Source: Streptomyces sp. NBC_01351 (GTDB taxonomy: Bacteria > Actinomycetota > Actinomycetes > Streptomycetales > Streptomycetaceae). From it: a stretch of 64,000 nucleotides of DNA. Where the stretch lies: assembly GCF_036237315.1 (NCBI RefSeq), contig NZ_CP108356.1, forward strand, positions 2,848,501 through 2,912,500, given 5' to 3'. The translations under genes and the position numbers were made by a program. Positions 56,304 to 63,231 of the stretch are shown piece after piece. Position 1 is the stretch's first letter. Each line of letters starts with the position of its first letter. The notes under the pieces were generated by a model. That model saw nothing but the letters and a program-made list of their open reading frames with translations. It searched no databases and was not told the origin of the DNA.

Positions 56304-57926
56304 TCAGACCTCGTACGGCTGGACGACGATGAAGTTGCCGGGAGCGCCGCGGAACTGGAGGTTCACGGTCTCCCCGCTGTGGCCGGGGTAGGCGTTGCGC
56401 CGGAGCCGGACCTGGCTGGACAGGATCACCTGCGCGGCGGAGGACCACGCCACGATGGCGTTGCTGTCCGCGAAGGTGGTCGGGGTGACGGGGAGGACGA
56501 CCGGGACGCCGTGCGTCTTGACGATCACCGTGCCCGTGCCCTGGAACTGCATGGTGAACAGGGCGCCGCCGGGGATGCCGTGGCCCTCTATGCGGCGGAC
56601 CTCGTGCTGGAGCGACTCGTCGAAGGCGAGCACGTTCTCGGCGGAGACGCAGATCCCGTCGCCCTGCAGCTCGATGGCGTGCAGGTGGGCGCCGTCCTCC
56701 GCGAGGAAGACCTGGCCGCGGCCGGTGCAGCGCATGAGCTGCATCTCCTGGCCGGTGGCGTTGCCGACGATGCGGCCGGCGAAGCCCGCTCCCTTGTAGC
56801 TGAAGTCGACCTTGCCCTGATATAGGACCATGCTGCCCTGGCGGGCGAGGACGGCCTGGCCGCCCATCGCGAGGTCGACGCGCATGAGCTGCTGGTTCTG
56901 CGGGGTCCAGCGGCTGCCCGTGGGGGCTTCCTTGTACGGCTGGAGGGCGGCGGCGAGGCCCGGTGCCGCCGCGGCCGGGGCCGCCTGCGGGTAGCCGGGC
57001 TGCTGGCCGTAGGCGGGCGGCTGCTGGCCGAACGCCGGGGGCTGCTGCCCGGGGACCTGGCCCGGGACCTGGCCGTATCCGGGCTGGGGCTGCTGCCCGT
57101 AGGGAGCGGGTGCCTGGGCGGGCGGGGGGACCTGGCCGTAGCCGGGCTGCTGCTGCGGCGGCTGGCCGTACGCGGGCGGTGCCGCGGGCGCCGGAGCCAT
57201 CGGCGCGGCCATGGTGGGCGCGCTGTGCTGCGGGTACGCCTGCGGCTGCTGCGGGGCGGGCGCCTGCGGGGCCTGGGCGGGCGCGCCGAAGGAGGGCGCG
57301 GGGGCCGGGGCCTGCGGGGCGTGCGCCTGCGGGGCCGGGGCGCCGAAGGCGGGTGCCGGTGCCTGGGCCGGGACCTGCTGCTGCGCCGGCTGCTGCTCCT
57401 CGGCGACCTCGCCGCCGAAGTTCTTCAGCAGCGCGTCGAGTCCGCCGTCGAAGCCCTGGCCGACGGCGGCGAAGCGCCAGACGTCCTTCAGGTAGAAGTC
57501 ACCGAGCATGACGGCCCGCTCGGTGGTGAACTCCGAGCCGTTGAACGCGTACCGGACGACCTCTTCGCCGCCCGCCACGATCCGGATGTAGCCCGGGCCT
57601 ACCTGGGACATCTGTCCGGCGCCGTCGATGGTGGCGGTGAAGGACAGCTTGTGGATGTTCGCCGGAATGCGGTCCAGTGTCACCCGGAAGGATTCCGTGT
57701 CACCGGACTGTGCGCCGAGCTGCTGGATGGACTCCTCCGGCGACTTCGGCTGGTTGAAGAACACGAAGTAGCGGTCGTCCGACAGCTGTTCATTGGCATC
57801 GAGGCCGAAGCAGCTGATGTCGAAGGCGAGTCCCGGTCCGGCGATCTGGACGCCTACATACAGATCCGTGCCCGCCGTCAGATCACTGATCTTGGCCTTG
57901 TGGCCGCGTTGGAATTCCCTGGCCAT
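56304..57926 (-). CDS. TerD domain - Q/Y/P-rich linker - AIM24 domain fusion protein
   Basis: A 540-residue fusion. Residues 1-185 form a TerD-type calcium-binding domain (DISCFGLDANEQLSDDRYFVFFNQPKSPEES and FYLKDVWRFAAVGQGFDGGLDALL). Residues about 185-345 are low-complexity (PGYGQVP, PPAYGQ, APAPQAP repeats), and about 345-540 form an AIM24 domain. TerD proteins are found with tellurite and chemical-stress systems. The two following AIM24 genes share the operon. The ATG at 57926 starts the TerD domain directly. Confidence 0.9.
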   Translation of the reverse strand: MAREFQRGHKAKISDLTAGTDLYVGVQIAGPGLAFDISCFGLDANEQLSDDRYFVFFNQPKSPEESIQQLGAQSGDTESFRVTLDRIPANIHKLSFTATIDGAGQMSQVGPGYIRIVAGGEEVVRYAFNGSEFTTERAVMLGDFYLKDVWRFAAVGQGFDGGLDALLKNFGGEVAEEQQPAQQQVPAQAPAPAFGAPAPQAHAPQAPAPAPSFGAPAQAPQAPAPQQPQAYPQHSAPTMAAPMAPAPAAPPAYGQPPQQQPGYGQVPPPAQAPAPYGQQPQPGYGQVPGQVPGQQPPAFGQQPPAYGQQPGYPQAAPAAAAPGLAAALQPYKEAPTGSRWTPQNQQLMRVDLAMGGQAVLARQGSMVLYQGKVDFSYKGAGFAGRIVGNATGQEMQLMRCTGRGQVFLAEDGAHLHAIELQGDGICVSAENVLAFDESLQHEVRRIEGHGIPGGALFTMQFQGTGTVIVKTHGVPVVLPVTPTTFADSNAIVAWSSAAQVILSSQVRLRRNAYPGHSGETVNLQFRGAPGNFIVVQPYEV

Positions 57927-58050
57927 ACGTAACGACCGTCCCCCATCCCGACTGTGAATACGTGCCGCTCAGGCTAACGGCAACTGCCGACATCCGGCCA
58001 AGTCGGTACCGACCCGGTACATATCACGCTGCGTTACCGCGGGTCCCGGT

Positions 58051-58590
58051 CTATTCCTCGCGGGCGACGGGGACCTTCGGCAGCCGCTCGGCCGCGACCA
58101 CGCCCTCCAGGTACCCGCGGGCGCGCTCGGTCCTCGGGTAGGCCTCCAGCAGCTCCCAGAAGCGGGGGCCGTGGCCGGGGACCAGGAGGTGGGCGAGCTC
58201 GTGCAGGAGCACGTAGTCGAGGACGTACTCCGGCATCCCCTGGAGCCGGTTCGAGAGCCGGATGCTGCCCTCGGCCGGGGTGCAGGAGCCCCAGCGGGTG
58301 TTCTGGTTGGTGACCCAGCGGACCGAGCGGGGGCGTGCGCGGCCGCCGAAGTACTGCTCGGACAGACGCGCGGCGCGCTCGCCGAGTTCCGCGTCCCCGA
58401 AGGTTCGTTTGCTCTCCTGGGCGGCCAGCTTGTCGAGCATGACGCCCACCCAACGCCGCTCCTCGGCCTCGGACATCCGGGCAGGGATGAGGACGACCGT
58501 ACGGTCACCCTCGCGGTAGGCGGATACGGTCCTGCGGCGGCGCGCGCTCCGGCGGACTTCGACGGCGCGCTGCGAAGGGTCGGCGGACAC
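58051..58590 (-). CDS. YgjP/M48-like metallopeptidase (SprT-like WLM type)
   Basis: A 179-residue protein with a single clear HELAHLLVPGHGPRFWELL motif (HExxH plus third His) and the RWGSCTPAEGSIRLSNRL segment typical of YgjP/DUF45 peptidases. The enzyme is a soluble zinc peptidase of unknown substrate. A GTG at 58590 is chosen; in-frame ATG codons lie upstream, but residues there are unconserved. Confidence 0.85.
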   Translation of the reverse strand: MSADPSQRAVEVRRSARRRRTVSAYREGDRTVVLIPARMSEAEERRWVGVMLDKLAAQESKRTFGDAELGERAARLSEQYFGGRARPRSVRWVTNQNTRWGSCTPAEGSIRLSNRLQGMPEYVLDYVLLHELAHLLVPGHGPRFWELLEAYPRTERARGYLEGVVAAERLPKVPVAREE

Positions 58591-58989
58591 GCCACGACGG
58601 TACCCGGTAGCCGTCGCGGAAGTCCCGCGCGTCCAGGCTTCGAACATGATCGATTCTCGGCGGGTACTCCGAACGCCCCTTTTCTTCACCCCATATGCCG
58701 AATACCCCTCACCCATGGACAAATTCCCGCCCGGAATTCGACGACGGCCACTGGGCGGAATGTGGCTGCCCGCGACAATTGACTATCGGGCGCACACGAG
58801 TGAGGGGAGTACTCCCCGCCACGACGGCACCACCTGAAAGGGCTCGTCGTGCTCGGCGACGCCGGTGACCGCAGCCGGGGCCGCGCGCCCCTGACCTGCT
58901 CCCATCGAAGTTGTCCACAGGCGATCCGGGCACCTTCCCGTCGATCGCTACTCTCAGTAGCGGACGAGTCACACGGAGAGGGGGCGGCG
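58591..58989. other. Divergent intergenic region
   Basis: About 400 bp between the M48-like gene and the E1-like gene. It is less GC-rich near 58640-58790 (AATTCC, TTGACT at 58779-58784), probably the divergent promoters. A TTGTCCACAGG string at 58911-58921 resembles half of a DnaA box but alone is not meaningful. A 63-codon frame on the plus strand lacks any ribosome-binding site. Confidence 0.45.
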
Positions 58990-60132
58990 ATGTACCCGAA
59001 AGTGAAGCCGGCATTGGCGCGGGCCTGGCGGGATCTGCAGACGGTGCAGTTCGGGGTGACGCCGGCGCACGCTGTGGTGCTGGGGCCGGTGGACACGGCG
59101 ACGGGCGCGCTGATCGACCGGATCGACGGGACGCGGGGGATGGAGCTGCTGCGCGCCGAGGCCGCGGCGATGGGGCTGCCGGACGGGCAGGCGGACGAGG
59201 TGGTGCGGCGGCTGGCCGGGGCCGGGTTGATCGACGATGCGACGGCGGGCGGTCCGCGGGCGCAGGCCGTGCGCAAGCGGCCGGAGGCCCTGGAGCGGCT
59301 CGGGCCCGATCTGGGCTCGCTCTCCCTGGTCCGCCCGGAGCCGGGCGGGGACTTGCGGGGTGTGGCCGCGCGCCGGGTGATACGGGTCCAGGTGCGCGGG
59401 AGCGGCCGGGTGGGCGGGGTGATCGCCTCGGTCCTGGCGGGCGCCGGTGTGGGCCGGGTCGAGGTCCTCGACGGCGGCCGGGTGGAGCCGGCGGACGTGG
59501 CTCCGGGCGGGCTCGGCCCGGGCAGCGTGGGCCGGTTGCGGGCCGAGGCGGGCGGGAGGGCGGTGCGCGAGTCGGCCCCGGGCCCCGCCCCGAGGGCCGG
59601 GGAGCGCGAGGGGCCGGAGCCCGGGCTGGCCCTGGTGGTGATCGCGCCCCGGGACGGGCTGGGGGCCTGGGCCCCGGATCCGGAGACCTCGGCCGGCTGG
59701 GTCGCCACCGGCGTCCCGCACCTGTTCGCGGGGGTGCTGGAGGGCACCGGGCTGGTGGGGCCGCTGGTGCTGCCCGGGGCCACGGCCTGCTCCGGGTGCA
59801 TGGAACGCGACCGCGTGGACCGGGATCCCGCCTGGCCGAGGATGCTGGTGCAGTGGAGATCGGCGCACCGCCGGCGCCAGGGCGCGGCCTGCGACCTGGG
59901 CCTGTCCACGGCGGTGGCCGGCCTGGCCGCGGCCCATGCGCTGTCCTTCCTCGACGGCGAACTCCCCGCCAGCACCGGCTCCCGCTGGGAGGCCGCCCTG
60001 CCCGCTCTGCACTGGGAGGCGGACCCGGTGCACCCGCACCCGGACTGCCCCTGCGGGGCGAGCGCGGGCCGTCCAGCGGCGCTGGAGTACGCCGGAGGAG
60101 GATCGGGATCGGACCGGCCGGGAGGGCCATGA
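58990..60132 (+). CDS. Degenerate ThiF/E1-like (TOMM/bacteriocin-cyclodehydratase-like) protein
   Basis: A 380-residue protein. Residues about 125-165 contain a Rossmann nucleotide-binding motif of E1-like enzymes (RVQVRGSGRVGGVIASVLAGAGVG), but the usual RQ that follows is missing. Zinc-type cysteines appear as CSGC (about residue 269) and CPCG near residue 354. E1-like proteins activate a carboxyl group with ATP, for example of a peptide or a sulfur carrier. No leader peptide or modifying partner is adjacent. It is widely conserved in Streptomyces. It directly precedes the ABC1-kinase gene. Confidence 0.75.
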   Translation: MYPKVKPALARAWRDLQTVQFGVTPAHAVVLGPVDTATGALIDRIDGTRGMELLRAEAAAMGLPDGQADEVVRRLAGAGLIDDATAGGPRAQAVRKRPEALERLGPDLGSLSLVRPEPGGDLRGVAARRVIRVQVRGSGRVGGVIASVLAGAGVGRVEVLDGGRVEPADVAPGGLGPGSVGRLRAEAGGRAVRESAPGPAPRAGEREGPEPGLALVVIAPRDGLGAWAPDPETSAGWVATGVPHLFAGVLEGTGLVGPLVLPGATACSGCMERDRVDRDPAWPRMLVQWRSAHRRRQGAACDLGLSTAVAGLAAAHALSFLDGELPASTGSRWEAALPALHWEADPVHPHPDCPCGASAGRPAALEYAGGGSGSDRPGGP

Positions 60133-60215
60133 CAGGATGCGTGTGGTCTGTCGGGCCGGAGGAGCCGTCCTCAACCGCCGCTTGCGGCGCAGCTGTCTGG
60201 GAAATGGAGGGGCTC

Positions 60216-61544
60216 ATGTCTGATCTTCCCCGGAAGGCGGTCACCCGCACCGCCAAGCTGGCCGCGCTGCCGCTCGGCTTCGCCGGTCGGGCCACGTGGG
60301 GGCTGACCAAGCGGATCGGCGGCAAGTCGGCGGAGATCGTGGCGCGCGAGCTCCAACAGCGCACCGCCGAGCAGTTGTTCCGCACGCTCGGGGAGCTGAA
60401 GGGCGGTGCCATGAAGCTCGGGCAGGCCCTGTCGGTCTTCGAGTCGGCCCTGCCCGAGGAGGTCGCGGGGCCCTATCGGGCGGCGCTGACCAAGCTTCAG
60501 GAAGCGGCCCCGCCGCTGCCCGCGGCCACAGTGCACCAGGTGCTGGCGGACCGGCTCGGCGCGGACTGGCGGGAGCTGTTCGAGGAGTTCGAGGACAAGC
60601 CGGCCGCGGCCGCCTCGATCGGCCAGGTGCACCGCGCGGTGTGGCACGACGGCCGCGCGGTGGCGGTCAAGGTCCAGTACCCGGGGGCGGGTGAGGCGCT
60701 GCTGTCGGACCTGAAGCAGCTGGGCCGGTTCGCGGGGCTGCTGGGTCCGCTGGTCCCCGGCATGGAGATCAAGCCGCTGATCAAGGAGTTGCGCGACCGG
60801 GTCTCCGAAGAGCTCGACTACGAGCTGGAGGCGGAGGCGCAGCGGACTCACGCGGACGCCTTCGTCGACGATCCGGACGTGGTCGTGCCGGACGTCGTGC
60901 ACCAGGGCGACCAGGTGCTGGTGACCGAGTGGATGGAGGGGACCCCGCTCTCGGAGGTCATCGCCGACGGCACCGAGGAGGAGCGCGACCGCGCCGGGCA
61001 GCTGCTGGCCCGGTTCCTCTTCTCCGGTCCCGCGCGCACCGGTCTGCTGCACGCCGACCCGCACCCGGGCAATTTCCGCCTGATCCCGGGGGTGGACGGC
61101 CGGATGCGGCTGGGCGTCCTGGACTTCGGCACGGTCGACCGGCTGCCCGGGGGCTGGCCCAAGCCCATCGGCCGGTCGCTGCGGACGGCCCTGGACGATG
61201 ACGCCGAGGCGGTCTACGGGCACCTGTGCGGGGAGGGCTTCGTGAAGGAGTCCGTGGAACTGGACCCCGATGCGGTGCTGGACTACCTGAAGCCGATGCT
61301 CGAGCCCGCCGAGGCCGAGGAGTTCACCTTCACCCGGCCATGGCTGCGCGGCCAGGCGGCGCGGATCGCCGATCCCCGCTCCCCCGCACACCAGTTGGGC
61401 CGGCAGATCAATCTGCCGCCCTCGTACCTGCTGATCCACCGGGTCACGCTGAGCACCATCGGGGTGCTGTGTCAGCTGGGCGCGACGGTGCGGCTGCGCG
61501 AGGAACTGGACACCTGGCTGCCGGGGTTCGCTTCCGAGGAGTGA
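60216..61544 (+). CDS. ABC1/UbiB-family atypical kinase
   Basis: A 442-residue ABC1/ADCK-type protein: the KGGAMKLGQALSVFE (KxGQ) motif, the AAAASIGQVHRAVWHDG alanine-rich loop, AVKVQYPG (Lys), the HADPHPGNF catalytic loop and LDFGTVDRL (DFG). In other organisms UbiB-type ATPases support quinone and lipid biosynthesis. ATG 60216 is preceded by ATGGAGGGG. It follows the E1-like gene after 80 bp, so they may be co-transcribed. Confidence 0.9.
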   Translation: MSDLPRKAVTRTAKLAALPLGFAGRATWGLTKRIGGKSAEIVARELQQRTAEQLFRTLGELKGGAMKLGQALSVFESALPEEVAGPYRAALTKLQEAAPPLPAATVHQVLADRLGADWRELFEEFEDKPAAAASIGQVHRAVWHDGRAVAVKVQYPGAGEALLSDLKQLGRFAGLLGPLVPGMEIKPLIKELRDRVSEELDYELEAEAQRTHADAFVDDPDVVVPDVVHQGDQVLVTEWMEGTPLSEVIADGTEEERDRAGQLLARFLFSGPARTGLLHADPHPGNFRLIPGVDGRMRLGVLDFGTVDRLPGGWPKPIGRSLRTALDDDAEAVYGHLCGEGFVKESVELDPDAVLDYLKPMLEPAEAEEFTFTRPWLRGQAARIADPRSPAHQLGRQINLPPSYLLIHRVTLSTIGVLCQLGATVRLREELDTWLPGFASEE

Positions 61545-61557
61545 GCTCGTAGGGCGG

Positions 61558-61764
61558 TCACCACCAGGAGGAGTCGAGCCTGCCCTCGATCGCGCGGAGG
61601 TTGGCTCGCGCGCACTCGACGCAGAAGTACTCTCTGGTCCCGTTCTCCACCGAACAGGTCCAAGTGGGCGGGGGTCCGCCCGGAGACTGTGTGCCGCAGC
61701 GCGCGCAGACGACGGGCTGGGCCTCTGATCCCGGCTGGGTGGAGCGGGGAGTCGGCTGGTCCAC
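61558..61764 (-). CDS. Small zinc-ribbon protein (hypothetical)
   Basis: A 68-residue protein with two CxxC pairs (VVCARCGTQ and YFCVECARAN), plausibly a four-Cys zinc ribbon, and a Trp-Trp C-terminus. Convergent with the UbiB-like gene by 13 bp and downstream of wblC genes on the minus strand. No known function. Confidence 0.7.
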   Translation of the reverse strand: MDQPTPRSTQPGSEAQPVVCARCGTQSPGGPPPTWTCSVENGTREYFCVECARANLRAIEGRLDSSWW

Positions 61765-61807
61765 CTACAGACGATATCCCCGTACGGGGTGGACGCCTGC
61801 GCAACGC

Positions 61808-61845
61808 ACCGGGGGGACCGGTCCCTTCGGACCGGTCCCCCCGGT
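61808..61845. terminator. 17-bp perfect-stem terminator after the wblC operon
   Basis: ACCGGGGGGACCGGTCC pairs exactly with its complement around a CTTC loop, 18 bp past the stop of the minus-strand gene downstream of wblC. Confidence 0.82.
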
Positions 61846-61862
61846 GGTTCTGTCTTCGGCTC

Positions 61863-62195
61863 TTAGTGCATGACGGCCATGGCCAGCGCGCGGCGGGCGC
61901 GCAGCGACACGCGCTCGGCTCGCCGCTGCATGCGGCGGGCGGCGACCAGGCGCACGGCGAGACGCTCGGCGTCCACCTCACGCATGCGGTCGTCCATATG
62001 GGCACGGGCCAGGGCTTCTGGGATGAGTTGCATTTCGCGGGTCCTGTTCTGACGCGAGGTGATCGCGCCTGCGGTGATGAAGTCTGCGTGGGCGGCGCCG
62101 TGCGGCTGCTCGCTCGTGGTGGCGTGGGGGGACATGAGGGCCTGCTTCAGGGGGTCGTGCGTCAGGGGGCGGTCGATGGTTCCGATGGCGGTCAT
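61863..62195 (-). CDS. Basic helical protein translationally coupled to wblC
   Basis: A 110-residue protein rich in Arg/Ala in its second half (ERLAVRLVAARRMQRRAERVSLRARR), predicted helical. Its ATG overlaps the wblC stop (ATGA), indicating translational coupling. I do not recognise the family. Being in the wblC operon, it may be part of the antibiotic response, for example a ribosome- or DNA-binding factor, but this is inference. Confidence 0.75.
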   Translation of the reverse strand: MTAIGTIDRPLTHDPLKQALMSPHATTSEQPHGAAHADFITAGAITSRQNRTREMQLIPEALARAHMDDRMREVDAERLAVRLVAARRMQRRAERVSLRARRALAMAVMH

Positions 62196-62563
62196 GCCGC
62201 TGCAACCGGGTTCTTGCGCGGACGGCCACGGGGACGCTTGCGGGCGACGACGACACCCTGGACGAAGAGCTCTCCGCCCCAGACGCCCCAGGGCTCGCGG
62301 CGCTCGGCCGCTCCGGCGAGGCAGGCCTCGACGAGCGGGCAGGTACGGCAGAGGGACTTCGCGTACTCGACGTCCGCCGGGGACTCGGCGAAGAAGACCT
62401 CGGGGTCGAAGGTGCGGCAGGGAACCGGGACGCCGAGGTTCTCGATGGCGTCGTCGAGCGCGGTGAGCGCGGTGAGCGGGGTCAAGGTGGAGTCCTCCGG
62501 GACTGCGGGCGGGGAGAGAGTCTGGGTCTGCGATACGGACGGGGCGTGCGCTTCGAGTTGCAC
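62192..62563 (-). CDS. wblC: WblC/WhiB7, WhiB-family antibiotic-response activator with AT-hook
   Basis: A 123-residue protein with cysteines C49, C72, C75 and C81, the GVWGG turn (residues 93-97), and a C-terminal AT-hook RGRPRK (112-117), the hallmark of WhiB7/WblC. It binds the principal sigma factor and an AT-rich stretch upstream of the -35 and turns on intrinsic antibiotic-resistance genes. The preceding leader (upstream ORF, hairpin, promoter) fits the known attenuation control of this gene. Confidence 0.94.
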   Translation of the reverse strand: MQLEAHAPSVSQTQTLSPPAVPEDSTLTPLTALTALDDAIENLGVPVPCRTFDPEVFFAESPADVEYAKSLCRTCPLVEACLAGAAERREPWGVWGGELFVQGVVVARKRPRGRPRKNPVAAA

Positions 62564-62743
62564 GGTGTTTTCTTCCTCGTCTTGTCGGCTAGTCGTTCCG
62601 GCCGGTCGGCCGGTCTCGGCTGGTCCTGGTTCTGCCAGTCCCGAGGCCCCTTCGCTCCGTCGTCCCCGTTCGGGGACAAACAGAAGGGCCGCGGATCCCG
62701 GGTGGGGTTCCGCGGCCCTGAAGGCGCCGGCCTGATCTTTCGA
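62564..62743 (-). promoter_or_regulatory. wblC leader: attenuator region
   Basis: The untranslated leader between the upstream ORF and wblC. It contains the terminator hairpin described at 62685-62719, the CCTGATC/GATCAGG stem (62731-62748) that overlaps the stop of the upstream ORF, and a second hairpin-forming GTCCCCG/CGGGGAC at 62662-62677. Alternative pairing among these could switch transcription on when ribosomes stall in the upstream ORF. Confidence 0.6.
62685..62719 (-). terminator. Attenuator hairpin in the wblC leader
   Basis: AGGGCCGCGGA pairs perfectly with TCCGCGGCCCT (11 bp). On the minus strand it is followed by TCTGTTTGTC, a T-rich tail unusual in this genome. It lies 122 bp before the wblC start, in a position to stop transcription before the gene. 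Confidence 0.75.
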
Positions 62744-63064
62744 TCAGGCTGGATCACTCCAGGGTTCGAGCCCACGGAAGGCCCACATCAGGTGGTGCTG
62801 CTGCTTCGTCGTCTGCTTCTGGGATCCGGCACCGGCTGCGGCCGCGGGGCCATAGGCGCCATGCGCCTGGGCTTCCACTGCTACGGCTGCCGATGCCTTG
62901 ATCGGTCGCTCATTGCGCTCACTGACCGGAAGGGTCGCCAGCAGGGCGCGCCGGTCGGCGGAAATCGCGGACACAGCGGTACCCAGGAGGGAGACGGAAC
63001 CGAGCAGGCAGGAAGCGTCGACCGAGCGATCGGTCATTTTGGTGAAGGTCATGAAGCTGGTCAC
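62744..63064 (-). CDS. Upstream ORF in the wblC leader (106 codons)
   Basis: A GTG at 63064 with a strong AGGAGG at 8-nt spacing opens a 106-codon frame (VTSFMTFTKMTDRSVDASCLL...) that ends in SDPA at 62744, 25 bp before the attenuator hairpin. It is Ala/Ser-rich with no known domain. Its good ribosome-binding site and position suit a translated leader whose slowed reading would prevent terminator formation when ribosomes are inhibited. Whether the whole frame or only a part is the functional leader is open. Confidence 0.55.
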   Translation of the reverse strand: MTSFMTFTKMTDRSVDASCLLGSVSLLGTAVSAISADRRALLATLPVSERNERPIKASAAVAVEAQAHGAYGPAAAAGAGSQKQTTKQQHHLMWAFRGLEPWSDPA

Positions 63065-63181
63065 TGGTCTCGCCTCCTCTCGGCGTCTCGGGGACCTGGC
63101 CCGGGGGCCCGTCCCATGCGTATTCGGATAAGTACAGCACGGATCCAGGGCTTCGGAGAAGCCACCGTTTCCGTTGCTAAG

Positions 63182-63222
63182 AACCTATGGGTCTTCGCTG
63201 GGCATGTGCAAACTATTTTTCC
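63182..63222 (-). promoter_or_regulatory. wblC promoter with AT-rich WblC-binding element
   Basis: On the minus strand an AT-rich run GGAAAAATAGT (63222-63212) sits directly before TTGCAC (-35, 63211-63206), then 18 bp, then TAGGTT (-10, 63187-63182). An A/T-rich stretch just upstream of the -35 is the known signature of WhiB7/WblC-activated promoters, fitting autoactivation. Confidence 0.65.
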
Positions 63223-63231
63223 GACGAGTTT

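Noticed and set aside
58646..58837. 63-codon plus-strand ORF in the divergent intergenic region
   Set aside because: No ribosome-binding site, no conservation I recognise, and it lies over the likely divergent promoters.
58911..58921. DnaA-box-like TTGTCCACAGG (possible origin)
   Set aside because: Only one copy is seen; replication origins have many boxes and the neighbouring dnaA/dnaN genes are absent.
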